From assembly GCF_029960645.1 (NCBI RefSeq), contig NZ_JASBQY010000010.1, forward strand, positions 1 through 64,000: DNA of 64,000 nucleotides. The letters are read 5' to 3'. This DNA comes from Arthrobacter sp. AL12 (lineage in GTDB: Bacteria > Actinomycetota > Actinomycetes > Actinomycetales > Micrococcaceae). Positions 7,596-15,525 of this stretch are shown here, piece after piece. Every line of letters begins with the position of its first letter. Position 1 is the stretch's first letter. Both the position numbers and the translations under genes were made by a program. The notes beneath the pieces are model-generated. The model did no database searches. It saw only the letters and a list, made by a program, of their open reading frames with translations, and was not told where the DNA came from.

Positions 7596-8489
7596 CGCGT
7601 CCGGCCCGGCCATCCCCGGCCAGATCCATGGCTCCCGCGGCAGCACGGCAGGCTCAAACACCGCGAGCGCCTGTCCCAGAGGACCGGCCGGCAGCCCCAG
7701 AGATGCCAGCAGCACGTCCCGCACCCCGCCCACCGGAATGCCCTCGGCCGCAAGGTCCGCGAGTGTCACAGCGCCGTCGCGCTTGGCCAGCCGGGCGCCG
7801 TCGGCGTTCAGCACCAGCGGCACATGCGCATATTCCGGGACAAGCATATTCAGCAGCGAGGCGAGGTAGGCCTGCCGGGGAGTGGAGGGCAGCAGGTCGT
7901 CGCCGCGGACCACCTGGTCGATGCCCTGGGCGGCGTCGTCCACCACCACGGCAAGGTTGTAGGCCGTCACGCCGTCGTTGCGGCGGAGCACAAAGTCATC
8001 CACCACTCCGGTGTAGCTGCCGTGCAGGACGTCCTGCACGGTCGCCGCGGCCACGGCGGACCGGAGCCGGACAGCCGCTGGACGGACGGCGCGCTTGACC
8101 GCGCGTTCGGCCTCCGACAGGTTCCGGCAGGTGCCCGGGTAGGCCCCCTGCGGAGCGTGCGGCGCCGACGGCGCCTCCTGGATTTCGCGGCGGGTGCAGA
8201 AGCACTCATAGGTCAGGCCCGCCGCGGTCAGTCCGGCGATCGCCTCGGCGTAGAAGGGCTCGCGGTCGGTCTGGCGGACGATAACGCCGTCCCAGGTGAT
8301 GCCGATCGCGGCCAGGTCCCGGAGTTGCCCCGCCTCGGCGCCGGACCGGGCCCGGTCCAGGTCCTCAACCCGCATGAGAAACCGCCTGCCGGTGGACCGG
8401 GCGAAGAGCCACGCGAGGATGGCCGTGCGGAGGTTGCCGACATGCAGTTCGCCGGAGGGGCTGGGCGCGAAACGGCCGGCTGAAGTCAT
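7593..8489 (-). CDS. gluQ: Glutamyl-Q tRNA(Asp) synthetase
   Basis: A 298-residue truncated glutamyl-tRNA synthetase paralogue that activates glutamate and attaches it to the queuosine base of tRNA(Asp). The class I HIGH-type motif is PSPSGELHVGNLRTA (about residues 9-23). The CFCTRREI segment with Cys-x-Cys and a later tyrosine/cysteine (GAYPGTC) forms the GluQRS zinc site. The KMSKS-like loop is RLAKRDGAVTL (about 233-243). The anticodon-binding C-terminal domain of true GluRS is absent, as expected for the family. It starts at ATG 8489 with TAGGCT 6 nt upstream and no Shine-Dalgarno. It lies with the HD gene between the matched palindromes P2 and P3. Confidence 0.92.
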   Translation of the reverse strand: MTSAGRFAPSPSGELHVGNLRTAILAWLFARSTGRRFLMRVEDLDRARSGAEAGQLRDLAAIGITWDGVIVRQTDREPFYAEAIAGLTAAGLTYECFCTRREIQEAPSAPHAPQGAYPGTCRNLSEAERAVKRAVRPAAVRLRSAVAAATVQDVLHGSYTGVVDDFVLRRNDGVTAYNLAVVVDDAAQGIDQVVRGDDLLPSTPRQAYLASLLNMLVPEYAHVPLVLNADGARLAKRDGAVTLADLAAEGIPVGGVRDVLLASLGLPAGPLGQALAVFEPAVLPREPWIWPGMAGPDA

Positions 8490-8495
8490 GGCACC

Positions 8496-8501
8496 AGCCT
8501 A
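8496..8501 (-). promoter_or_regulatory. -10 element of gluQ, leaderless
   Basis: TAGGCT on the minus strand, 6 nt before ATG 8489; identical spacing and sequence to the HD gene promoter. Confidence 0.6.
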
Positions 8502-8525
8502 TGCGCCGCCGCCCCGGCACCAACT

Positions 8526-8589
8526 GCAACGCGGAGTCACTAACGGCCCATAACGGGGCCGGACGTGGGCCGGGAATGACCCCGCGTTG
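8526..8589. repeat. Palindrome P3, partner of P2
   Basis: GCAACGCGGAGTCA (8526-8539) and TGACCCCGCGTTG (8577-8589) repeat the outer arms of P2 with one mismatch; the inner core is GGCCCAT / TGGGCC. It stands 37 bp upstream of the gluQ start, overlapping where a -35 box would lie. Confidence 0.85.
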
Positions 8590-8605
8590 TCTGTGGGGCA
8601 CACAC

Positions 8606-8665
8606 AAGAGCCCCTCAGCTACCGATGACTCCGGGAATACCGACGTCGGTGGCTCAGGGGCTCTT
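8606..8665. terminator. Long hairpin, terminator-like
   Basis: Arms 8606-8625 (AAGAGCCCCTCAGCTACCGA) and 8646-8665 are complementary at 18 of 20 positions around a 20-nt loop. No T-run follows strongly. No gene is adjacent that needs it, so it may be a regulatory RNA structure instead. Confidence 0.5.
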
Positions 8666-8949
8666 GCCGTGCCGGACCCGGGGCATTGCTCCGGGCCATG
8701 GCACTGCGAATACGGAGATTGGTGCGGAAAGACGATGGTGTGAACAAGAGTCAATCAGCGGGCGGGTTCCTTGCGGGAAGCCTCATCCAAGGTCCGGGTG
8801 GTGTGCCGGGGTACTTGTAGCCGTTGGGATCCGGCGGTGGCCTTCGTCCCTTTGTTGTCACTATTTCAACAGAAGTCCTACAGTTGGTGCAACGGACATC
8901 CCTCGAACTGGTCAATCTGATCAACTCTGGCCGGGACATCGAACAGGAA
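8666..8949. other. Leader region of Lrp/AsnC gene
   Basis: No convincing gene. From about 8845 the base composition drops below that of the neighbours, and the stretch 8856-8935 is rich in TTG/CAAC motifs such as TATTTCAACAG, as expected of an Lrp-regulated promoter. An in-frame extension of the downstream gene to 8824 exists but its translation looks like untranslated leader. Confidence 0.5.
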
Positions 8950-9417
8950 GTGGTCATTTTGCAGGAACTCGACGCGACCGACCGGCGAATCCTCCTCGCC
9001 CTCGACCAGGATCCCCGGCTGCCCATTATGGTGCTGGCCCAGAAACTGGGCCTGGCCCGCGGCACCGTGCAGTCGCGCCTGGAGCGGATGACGGCGTCGG
9101 GCGCGCTCCGTCCGAACAGCAGCCGGGTGCTGCCCTCCGCGCTGGGCCGCGGCGTGGCGGCGTCGGTCAGTGCCGAACTTGACCAGAGCCACCTGGATGA
9201 GGCGATTGCAGCGCTGCGGAACATCCCCGAGGTACTGGAATGCCACGCACCGGCCGGCGAGACGGACCTGCTGATCCGGGTGGTGGCGAAAAGCCCGGAC
9301 GACCTGTACCGCGTCTCGGAGGAAATCCGGCTCTGTCCCGGGATCGTGCGGACCTCCACCAGCATGTTCCTTCGTGAGGTCATCCCCTACCGGACCACGG
9401 GGCTGCTCGGTTCCTGA
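8950..9417 (+). CDS. Lrp/AsnC family transcriptional regulator
   Basis: A feast/famine regulator of about 155 residues. LDATDRRILLALDQDPRLP opens the N-terminal HTH, with the recognition helix in LGLARGTVQSRLERM. The C-terminal RAM ligand-binding domain is marked by VLECHAPAGETDLLIRVVAKSPDDLYRV. Such proteins form octamers that sense amino acids. The start is uncertain: GTG 8950, or TTG 8959 which has AGGAAG at 8-nt spacing; an in-frame GTG at 8824 is judged too early. No target operon is divergent from it, so its target may be itself. Confidence 0.88.
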   Translation: MVILQELDATDRRILLALDQDPRLPIMVLAQKLGLARGTVQSRLERMTASGALRPNSSRVLPSALGRGVAASVSAELDQSHLDEAIAALRNIPEVLECHAPAGETDLLIRVVAKSPDDLYRVSEEIRLCPGIVRTSTSMFLREVIPYRTTGLLGS

Positions 9418-9522
9418 CCTTGCAGCCCCGGCGGCGGGGAGACCTCCCCATCGCTGCCCACCTGGAATGCGGTTAGGCTGACCGTGGCAATCAAGCGGGT
9501 GCAACAAAGAGTCGGGGGACAT

Positions 9523-11001
9523 GTGGCGGGCAACTTCTACGGGGCGGACGTCGCCCAGCTGCGCCGGCTGGCCAAGGACCTGGCCGGCAGCGCCCAGCGG
9601 CTAAACCAGCTTGGACAACTGCTCAGCGGCACCATCAGCATGAGCCCCTGGAAGGGCAACGACGGCGACCGCTTCCGCGGCGACTGGACCTCCTCACACC
9701 TCCGGGCCCTGAAGGCCGCGTCTGCCGGAATCGATGCAGCATCCAAGGCGCTGCTGCTCAATGCCGGTGAACAGGAGCGCAGCAGCCAGGGCGGCGCCGG
9801 TTCCCCGCTGGGAGGCGTCGCCGCGAACGGCACCGGCACGGCCCAGCAACTCACCGACATCCTTGGCGGCATGACACCGGCGGAACGCGCGGCCTACCTG
9901 CTGAGCAACGAATTCCAGGACTGGGCGCTGAGAAACCCGGAGGCTGCGAAAACCGCGATGGACGCAGCGGCTGATTCTGGGCTGATCGACGTGAGGTCCC
10001 CTGAATACGCCGATTTCCTGAGCAACCATTGGAACCACCAGGCGATGCGCGGAATGGGGATCGACCCCGCAACCTGGGACACCGCCCAGGGCACCGACTT
10101 CAACTGGGAAACCATCAAGCGGGTCTACGATTTCTACGGACAGGCCTACCTCACCGACGCTGACCTGCAGTGGGCCGGAATGGCCAACATGATCGGCCCA
10201 TCCTTTGCCGGCGGGTTCAAGGACATGGCCGTGATGAGGGACCTCGCCCAGCAGATCACCGACAATCCGGCGTCGAACATTCCACTGCCGATGCTGGACG
10301 AGCTACGCCAACTGGCGGGCATGACCGATGCGGAGATCAGATTCTACGAAACCAGCATGCTGGATATGAATAAGGAGATCTTCCTGGACCAGGCCCGGCA
10401 GCACGAGGCCTACCTCAGCGGCGGCCTGGCGGAAATCAACCGACTGCGTGATTCCGGTGCCATTGACGCCGGAACCGCCAAGTCGTGGCAGCAGATCGCG
10501 TCCGGCGAACCCGACGAGGTCCGAAAAGGAAACACCGCATTGCTCTTTAGGGAACAGAATGACATTATCGCCGACGATTACGTCGCTATGCGCGATCATC
10601 CCGGCGGGGAAGCCGTGACCTATCTGGTGACCCTCGCGGGAGAACCGTCCATTCCGGAAGCCAAGAGCTTCGCCGAGGTCTTCCCCTACGGATTCAGCGT
10701 GGAGAGCCCCGGCCCACAAAACGTACCCCTGACGTCCTGGGATAACCCGTCCCAGTTCCGCACCGACTTCACCACCGGGTTCCCGGATGGAAATATCGCC
10801 GACGCCGACCAGCGCTGGGCCCTGATCGACCAGGACACGCTCCCGGCGTACCAGAAGCTGCTCGCCGCAGATCCGGAAGGCGCCCGGGACATCATCGGCT
10901 CCGATTTCAACGACCGTGTGGAGCAGCACCGCCCGACAAACAACGTCCCGCAGATAATGGAGCGCTTTGCGTCAGGCTTCAGTTCCGAGGTGTACCAGTG
11001 A
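9523..11001 (+). CDS. WXG100-like protein with large unknown C-terminal domain
   Basis: About 492 residues. The N-terminal 90 residues form a predicted helical hairpin (NFYGADVAQLRRLAKDLAGS ... LGQLLSG) with the hallmark turn SPWKGNDGDRFRGDW, a W-x-G motif followed by FxxxW as in WXG100 proteins exported by type VII/ESX systems. A Gly/Ser linker follows, then about 380 residues with no domain I recognise (TPAERAAYLLSNEFQDWAL to the end). No transmembrane helix is seen. The start is GTG 9523, which has GGGGGA just before it; an in-frame GTG at 9484 has none. A TAGGCT -10 at about 9474-9479 would give a short leader. The downstream lipoprotein gene overlaps it by 4 nt. A secreted effector or surface protein is inferred from the fold. 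Confidence 0.72.
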   Translation: MAGNFYGADVAQLRRLAKDLAGSAQRLNQLGQLLSGTISMSPWKGNDGDRFRGDWTSSHLRALKAASAGIDAASKALLLNAGEQERSSQGGAGSPLGGVAANGTGTAQQLTDILGGMTPAERAAYLLSNEFQDWALRNPEAAKTAMDAAADSGLIDVRSPEYADFLSNHWNHQAMRGMGIDPATWDTAQGTDFNWETIKRVYDFYGQAYLTDADLQWAGMANMIGPSFAGGFKDMAVMRDLAQQITDNPASNIPLPMLDELRQLAGMTDAEIRFYETSMLDMNKEIFLDQARQHEAYLSGGLAEINRLRDSGAIDAGTAKSWQQIASGEPDEVRKGNTALLFREQNDIIADDYVAMRDHPGGEAVTYLVTLAGEPSIPEAKSFAEVFPYGFSVESPGPQNVPLTSWDNPSQFRTDFTTGFPDGNIADADQRWALIDQDTLPAYQKLLAADPEGARDIIGSDFNDRVEQHRPTNNVPQIMERFASGFSSEVYQ

Positions 11002-11657
11002 TCACGAACCTCCGGGTGAGGCGCTGGGCGGCCGCGCTGGCCGCAGCAGCCCTGGGCTCAAGCCTGCTGATCACAGGCTGCCAAGTCGTCCGTCCCCCGT
11101 CCCCCGGCTCTTCCTCCGAACCTACCCCGCCCCCAGGGAGCACAGTGACATCCTCCGAATACTCGACCCTCGACGCTGCCGGTGTTCAGCAGATTGAAAG
11201 CAGCCGCCAGGCGCGCCTGGATATGACGGGCGGAGAGCTCCTCAAATCCGCGGTACGTCTGACGGACGACAGCCACGGCCCGGAAATCAGCACCCGCGGA
11301 GCGGGCAAGATGGCGCTCACCGTCGCCGGGCCGAGCGGCGAGATCCGGGGACAGACGGACCGCATCCGCTTTCTGACCACGGACTCCCAGCCGGACTTCA
11401 GCCAGATCACGTACTTCCTCACCGCGGAGTCACGGGACGAGTACTTCGCCCTGATCCGCGACGGCGTGGAACGGTACGGCATCGAGAGCCGCGCCGCCGA
11501 AGGCTGGATAACCTCGATCAGCGCCCGGCCGGAGGACGAGAGCAGCTTCGCCCTCGGCCCGGGAACCGCAACCGGCTTGAATGTAAGCTACGACCTGCGT
11601 TATGACGGTTCGAAAGACGTCCAGGTCATCATCGTGCACGTCAGCCCTGTCGGGTAG
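10998..11657 (+). CDS. Lipoprotein coupled to WXG100-like gene
   Basis: A 219-residue lipoprotein of no recognised family. The signal peptide ends in lipobox LITGC (Cys28), followed by a Pro/Ser-rich linker (PPSPGSSSEPTPPPGS) and a soluble domain of about 165 residues with alternating beta-strand character (KMALTVAGPSGEI, TGLNVSYDLRYDG, VQVIIVHVSPVG). It starts at GTG 10998 inside the stop codon of the WXG100-like gene (GTGA), so it is translated with it. In toxin/immunity pairs a membrane-anchored partner commonly protects the producer; that role is possible here but only inferred from the coupling. Confidence 0.8.
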   Translation: MITNLRVRRWAAALAAAALGSSLLITGCQVVRPPSPGSSSEPTPPPGSTVTSSEYSTLDAAGVQQIESSRQARLDMTGGELLKSAVRLTDDSHGPEISTRGAGKMALTVAGPSGEIRGQTDRIRFLTTDSQPDFSQITYFLTAESRDEYFALIRDGVERYGIESRAAEGWITSISARPEDESSFALGPGTATGLNVSYDLRYDGSKDVQVIIVHVSPVG

Positions 11658-11697
11658 TCGCGAAACAAGTCCGAAACTGCCCCGGTGCGGCCTGCCT

Positions 11698-11916
11698 GTG
11701 CCCGTCCAGTCCGGCCTCCTCGGCTTGACGTTTGTTCTCCTGGTCGGAGTGGTCTACAGCGCCGTTGCCTTGCTGGCGCGCAGGCTGCTGCACTCCCGGC
11801 CGGGGGCGGCGCGGAAAGTGACGCTCGCCAGCGGCATCATCATGGTGGCCCTGGGCACCGTCCTGATGTCCGAGCAGCTGGTGCCGCTCCTGGGCCAGGC
11901 CCTATCCCGCGGCTGA
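11698..11916 (+). pseudogene. LysE/RhtB exporter C-terminal fragment
   Basis: About 72 codons from GTG 11698 encode two hydrophobic helices: LGLTFVLLVGVVYSAVALLA, then ARKVTLASGIIMVALGTVLM. Their order, the YSAVALLARRL turn and the LASG...LG pattern fit the last two helices of LysE/RhtB amino-acid exporters. The first three to four helices are missing, as the preceding 40 bp end in a lipoprotein stop. It could instead be an intact two-helix membrane protein, since an open frame with GTG start remains. Confidence 0.45.
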
Positions 11917-11919
11917 ACC

Positions 11920-12285
11920 TCAGCCGGCCGCCGCGCGCGGCATGAACCACTCGGTGAACGCTGTGGCCCGGCCGTCGACCGCGAGCTGGATGATCCAGAG
12001 GTTGTCGTAGCTCCGGCTGTCCCGGCGGTAGTCGGTGCGGCCCTCCACGAAGGCCCTTCCGCCGTCGACGCCGAGAAGTTTCCACTCGAACGTCCAGTCC
12101 CCCGGCTCGTCATGGCTGGCGATCCAGCGTTCCACGATCTCCTCGCGTCCCGTCCACGGCTCGGGATCATCCGGGCGGGTGGAGTAGACGGCGTCCTCCG
12201 TGAACAGCGCCCTGATGTCCTCCGGCGCGTTCGACGTCCAGGCAGTGATGTAGTGCTGCATCCAGCGCGCTGCCGCATCCCTCAT
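11920..12285 (-). CDS. SnoaL-like (NTF2-fold) protein
   Basis: About 121 residues of the SnoaL-like NTF2 fold. The N-terminal helix RWMQHYITAWTSNAPEDIRALF, the DAVYSTRP strand and a C-terminal FTEWFMPR are typical. Such small cone-shaped domains bind or convert small molecules; no specific activity can be assigned. I prefer ATG 12285 (MRDAAARW) over an in-frame ATG 36 nt upstream because TACAAC lies exactly 6 nt before it and no Shine-Dalgarno is present. It is an isolated minus-strand gene, nearly abutting the LysE fragment that converges on it. Confidence 0.85.
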   Translation of the reverse strand: MRDAAARWMQHYITAWTSNAPEDIRALFTEDAVYSTRPDDPEPWTGREEIVERWIASHDEPGDWTFEWKLLGVDGGRAFVEGRTDYRRDSRSYDNLWIIQLAVDGRATAFTEWFMPRAAAG

Positions 12286-12291
12286 TCCTCG

Positions 12292-12297
12292 GTTGTA
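12292..12297 (-). promoter_or_regulatory. -10 element of SnoaL-like gene, leaderless
   Basis: TACAAC on the minus strand, 6 nt before ATG 12285. Confidence 0.45.
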
Positions 12298-12357
12298 CTC
12301 CCTGTTTCCGGGGGCCCGCAAGGGCCATCCATCCGGGACCGGACACTTCGCCCTGGT

Positions 12358-13347
12358 TCAGTCGTCGTCGGTCCGGCCGTATTCGCGGTCCCAGAGCTCG
12401 TGGAGTTCCGCGTCCTTGCGGATGGCCCGGACCGTCTCCAGGTCTGCGGACTGACGGTGCTGCCGCTCCAGCCGGTTCAGTGCCTTCCGTCCGTTGTCCA
12501 GCAGCAGGAGCGCCCGGTCCGTCAGGGCATCGCTGCGGAGCGTGAAGTCGGTCGAGCGTCGGCGCAGGACCTCCTGCAGGGCGGCACGGGCGGCCGCGTT
12601 GGCGCCGAATTTCCGCAGCGAGCGGGCCCGCACCAGGAGCAGTGCCGCCGACAGGTCATCCCCGTTGAGCAGCCCTTCAGTGTCAGCCACCACCTCCTCG
12701 TGCCGCCCCAGCGAGGCGGCCAGTGTGCAGCGCGCCAGGGCCATGGGCAACGACGGCGGCAGTCCGTTCAGCGCCGCGAGGGCAGTCTCCGTCTGGCCGG
12801 TCTCGCGCAGTGAGTGGGACAGCGCCAGGAACACCGCCTCCTCGCTGAACAGGACCGGAACGTCGACCCGCTCGGCGACGGCCACCCGGGTGATGACACG
12901 GGCCAGGTAGGTGGAGGCGTAACGGTTCGCGTCGTCGTCGCTCTTGGTCAGCATCCCGCGCTGGAGCAGTTCGGCAGCGCGCAGGTGGCCACCCTGGGCG
13001 AAGCTCTGCAGCCCTGCCATCAGGTAGCACAGCCCGGCCCACCCGGGGTAGGTGTGCGCCAGGGCGATCAGCCGGTTTGGGTCGGAGCTGCCGAAGATCG
13101 CGGCGTGCACGGCCTTCGCCGCCTTGCCCGGGGCTTTGCCGCCCACCTTCCCGAGCCGGGGCGCGCCGCCCTCCACCGGCAGGGCGCCACGGGTCCGCCC
13201 GGCAAGGACTCCGGAGACCGCGCCGCCCACGCCCTCGGCGAGGCCGCGGACAGGCGTCCGGATGACCGGCGTGCGGAATGGCGCCAGGTCGCGCAAGTCG
13301 CGGTACAGGGCTGGGCGGGGTGCGGATTGTCCTGGTCCGGCGCTCAT
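12358..13347 (-). CDS. Hypothetical helical-repeat (TPR-like) protein
   Basis: A 329-residue soluble protein of unknown function. The first 80 residues are Pro/Gly/Arg-rich and probably disordered, with a positively charged GKVGGKAPGKAAKAVHAA. From about residue 90 the sequence is a series of amphipathic helices resembling tetratricopeptide repeats (GLQSFAQGGHLRAAELLQRG, HSLRETGQTETALAALNGL, SLGRHEEVVADTEGLL). This suggests a protein-interaction scaffold. A charged C-terminus follows. It starts at ATG 13347 with TAGCAT 6 nt upstream and no ribosome binding site. No partner can be named from context. Confidence 0.75.
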   Translation of the reverse strand: MSAGPGQSAPRPALYRDLRDLAPFRTPVIRTPVRGLAEGVGGAVSGVLAGRTRGALPVEGGAPRLGKVGGKAPGKAAKAVHAAIFGSSDPNRLIALAHTYPGWAGLCYLMAGLQSFAQGGHLRAAELLQRGMLTKSDDDANRYASTYLARVITRVAVAERVDVPVLFSEEAVFLALSHSLRETGQTETALAALNGLPPSLPMALARCTLAASLGRHEEVVADTEGLLNGDDLSAALLLVRARSLRKFGANAAARAALQEVLRRRSTDFTLRSDALTDRALLLLDNGRKALNRLERQHRQSADLETVRAIRKDAELHELWDREYGRTDDD

Positions 13348-13353
13348 ATATCC

Positions 13354-13359
13354 ATGCTA
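13354..13359 (-). promoter_or_regulatory. -10 element of TPR-like gene, leaderless
   Basis: TAGCAT on the minus strand, 6 nt before ATG 13347. Confidence 0.6.
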
Positions 13360-13385
13360 GTAGCCGCGGAGAGGCCGTGGGCAGA

Positions 13386-13886
13386 CTAGGCCGCGGCCGA
13401 AATCCACAGGCCGATCACCCAGGTGCTGCCAGCGAGGCAGGCGAGTCCGAACTCGACGATCATGCCCAACCCGGTGGCCTTTAAGGCGGCCCAGCTGGAG
13501 GCCGCAGCGGTGCCGATGGCCCGCGTGCGGTGCAGCTCGCTGAGCAGCAGCCCGGCGGCGAAACCGACGAACAGGCCCACCACCGGAATGATGAACATCC
13601 CCACGACGCCGAGGACCAGCCCGGCCACCACCGAGCGGCTGGGAATGCTGTGCTGTTTGAGTTTCCGGCCGGTCAGGACCGCGCTGGCGGCCATTCCGGC
13701 CAGGACGAAGACCATGCCGACCGCGAACACCACCCAGCCGGTGGTTCCGGCGCCGCCCCAGATGGCCCAGGCCAGCAGGCTCAGCGCGATCAGGATGCTG
13801 CCGGGCAATACGGGGATGACGGTACCGGCCACGCCCACCAGGATGGCGAGGCCGCACAGAATCGTCACAACAGTCTCGGAGTTCAT
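13386..13886 (-). CDS. DUF456 membrane protein
   Basis: A 166-residue integral membrane protein with four to five helices. The family-defining N-terminal loop GLAILVGVAGTVIPVLPGSI, glycine-rich helix GLVLGVVGMFIIPVVGLFVG and LSELHRTR near the C-terminal third identify DUF456. Function is unknown for the family. It starts at ATG 13886; TAGACT lies 6 nt before it and there is no ribosome binding site, so a leaderless transcript is likely. It is followed after 38 bp by the TPR-like gene, which has its own leaderless promoter. Confidence 0.9.
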   Translation of the reverse strand: MNSETVVTILCGLAILVGVAGTVIPVLPGSILIALSLLAWAIWGGAGTTGWVVFAVGMVFVLAGMAASAVLTGRKLKQHSIPSRSVVAGLVLGVVGMFIIPVVGLFVGFAAGLLLSELHRTRAIGTAAASSWAALKATGLGMIVEFGLACLAGSTWVIGLWISAAA

Positions 13887-13892
13887 CGCCCC

Positions 13893-13898
13893 AGTCTA
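13893..13898 (-). promoter_or_regulatory. -10 element of DUF456 gene, leaderless
   Basis: TAGACT on the minus strand, 6 nt before ATG 13886. Confidence 0.6.
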
Positions 13899-13953
13899 AG
13901 GCGCGAGGGCCTGTGGTTCCGGCCCGCCCGGGCGGCCCCGGCCGGCACCAGGA

Positions 13954-13999
13954 AACGACGACGGCGCCGCATCCCCCAAGGAAGCGCCGCCGTCGTCGT
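13954..13999 (-). terminator. Terminator hairpin after malic enzyme
   Basis: AACGACGACGGCG at 13954 pairs with CGCCGTCGTCGT ending at 13999 around an A/C-rich loop. It lies 15 bp beyond the malic enzyme stop on the minus strand. Confidence 0.75.
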
Positions 14000-14013
14000 C
14001 TGTGCTGCGGTGG

Positions 14014-15222
14014 CTACTCGGCTTCAACCGCCGCGGCGACGGCGGCGGACACCGCCGGGGCCACCCTCGGGTCCAGCGGACTGGGGACGATGTAGTCGGC
14101 GGAAAGGTCCGCGTCGGCCAGCGCGGCGATGGCGCGGGCCGCAGCCAGCTTCATCGCCGGCGTGATCCGGCGCGCGCCGGCGTCGAGGGCTCCGCGGAAG
14201 ATGCCGGGGAAGGCGAGGACGTTGTTGATCTGGTTCGGGAAGTCGCTGCGGCCCGTGGCGACGACGGCCGCGTACCGGCGCGCTACCTCGGGCAGGACTT
14301 CGGGATCCGGGTTCGACAGGGCGAACACGATCGAGTCCTGGCTCATCAGCTTGAGGTGTTCCTCGGCCAGCTGGGAGGAGGAGACCCCGATGAACACGTC
14401 GGCGTCCAGCATGGCATCGGCGGGTCCGCCGGAGATACCGCGCGGGTTGCCGCTCTCGGCCAGCTGGGCCTTCTTGCTGGCGGGATCGGCGGCGATGTCC
14501 GCCCGCTCGCTGTTGATGACGCCGCGGGAGTCCAGCAGCACCACGTCGCTGATTCCGGCGGCGAGCAGCATCTGCGCGACGGCGATCCCGGCGGCGCCGG
14601 CGCCCGAGACGACAACGCGCAGCTTCTCGAGCCCGCGTCCGGTCACCTTGGCGGCGCCGGTCAGGGCCGCGAGGACCACGACGGCGGTGCCGTGCTGGTC
14701 ATCGTGCATGACGGGGCAGTCGAGGGCCTCGATGAGCTTCTCCTCGAGCTCGAAGCAACGCGGCGCGGAGACGTCTTCAAGGTTGACCGCGCCGAAGCTC
14801 GGGCGCAGCCGGACGAGGGTCTCGACGATCTCGTCGACGTTGGTGGTGTTGAGCACCAGCGGGATGGAGTCGAGCTCGCCGAAGGCCTTGAAGAGGGCCG
14901 ATTTGCCCTCCATCACGGGCAGCGAGGCGCTGGCGCCGATGTCGCCAAGGCCGAGGACCGCCGTGCCGTCGCTGACGACGACCACGAGTCGCTGGGCCCA
15001 GGTGAGGGTCTTGGCGAGTTCCGGGTTGGCCGCGATGGCGCGGCTGACCTGGGCGACGCCGGGTGTGTAGGCGATGGACAGGTCGCGCTTGCTAGCGAGC
15101 GGCACGGTGCTGGCGATGGAAAGCTTGCCGCCCTGGTGGGAGGCGAAAATTTCCTCGTCACTGAGCGCTGCTGCGGGCTCGGGGGACGTGGCGTCGGCGG
15201 CGTTATTCGTTTCAATGGACAC
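14014..15222 (-). CDS. NAD(P)-dependent malic enzyme
   Basis: A 402-residue short-form bacterial malic enzyme converting malate to pyruvate and CO2 with reduction of NAD(P). The N-terminal domain has YTPGVAQVSRAI with the catalytic Tyr, and VVSDGTAVLGLGDIGA. The Lys/Asp metal site is in VNLEDVSAPRCFELE and MHDDQHGTA. The NAD domain shows VVSGAGAAGIAVAQ. The phosphotransacetylase domain of the long MaeB form is absent. It starts at GTG 15222 after AGGAGAC. A strong hairpin follows the stop. A LacI-type and a DasR-type palindrome lie 215-300 bp upstream, so carbon-source control is possible. Cofactor preference cannot be read with confidence. Confidence 0.92.
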   Translation of the reverse strand: MSIETNNAADATSPEPAAALSDEEIFASHQGGKLSIASTVPLASKRDLSIAYTPGVAQVSRAIAANPELAKTLTWAQRLVVVVSDGTAVLGLGDIGASASLPVMEGKSALFKAFGELDSIPLVLNTTNVDEIVETLVRLRPSFGAVNLEDVSAPRCFELEEKLIEALDCPVMHDDQHGTAVVVLAALTGAAKVTGRGLEKLRVVVSGAGAAGIAVAQMLLAAGISDVVLLDSRGVINSERADIAADPASKKAQLAESGNPRGISGGPADAMLDADVFIGVSSSQLAEEHLKLMSQDSIVFALSNPDPEVLPEVARRYAAVVATGRSDFPNQINNVLAFPGIFRGALDAGARRITPAMKLAAARAIAALADADLSADYIVPSPLDPRVAPAVSAAVAAAVEAE

Positions 15223-15509
15223 TTCGTTGTCTCCTGGGGCTCACCGTGGGCGTACGGCACATGGAAGCTCAAGCACCGGGATGCTCAAGATGGTCTGGGG
15301 AACGTCAGCAGCGACCCAGGGTTGGTGGGTCTGCGGTGAAGCTCCGGGTACCGCAGGCGGCTGGGCCGCTCCGGTTCTGCAATGGTAAACAGATCCTGCG
15401 GGCCGTGACGTGTCCGGCGACATACTCCGGCGCTTGGTTAAACGTTTATCCGGCCGAATCTGTGGCCCGGATGACGGAATAGCGCCGCTACCGGCCGCTA
15501 ATTTATCGG
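15223..15509. other. Upstream region of malic enzyme
   Basis: No gene seen. It carries the malic enzyme leader (AGGAGAC close to the start), the palindrome at 15436-15451, and A/T-rich patches near 15440-15450 and 15500 that could be promoter elements. The nearby TetR remnant ends just beyond it. Confidence 0.5.
15436..15451. promoter_or_regulatory. LacI-type operator candidate
   Basis: GGTTAAAC / GTTTATCC with a central CG and a single mismatch between halves, the typical geometry of LacI/GalR-family operators. It lies about 215 bp upstream of the malic enzyme start. Confidence 0.5.
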
Positions 15510-15525
15510 ATTGGTCTAGACCAGT
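15510..15525. promoter_or_regulatory. DasR/NagR-type (dre) site candidate
   Basis: ATTGGTCTAGACCAGT matches the 16-bp GntR/HutC-family dre palindrome bound by DasR/NagR, the N-acetylglucosamine regulator, with the core TGGTCTAGACCA intact and one flank mismatch. It lies between the malic enzyme promoter region and the end of the broken TetR gene. No amino-sugar gene is in the window, so the regulated gene is unclear. Confidence 0.6.

Noticed and set aside
15223..15509. A small protein gene upstream of malic enzyme
   Set aside because: Short open frames exist on both strands but lack ribosome sites, domain character and sensible codon pattern.
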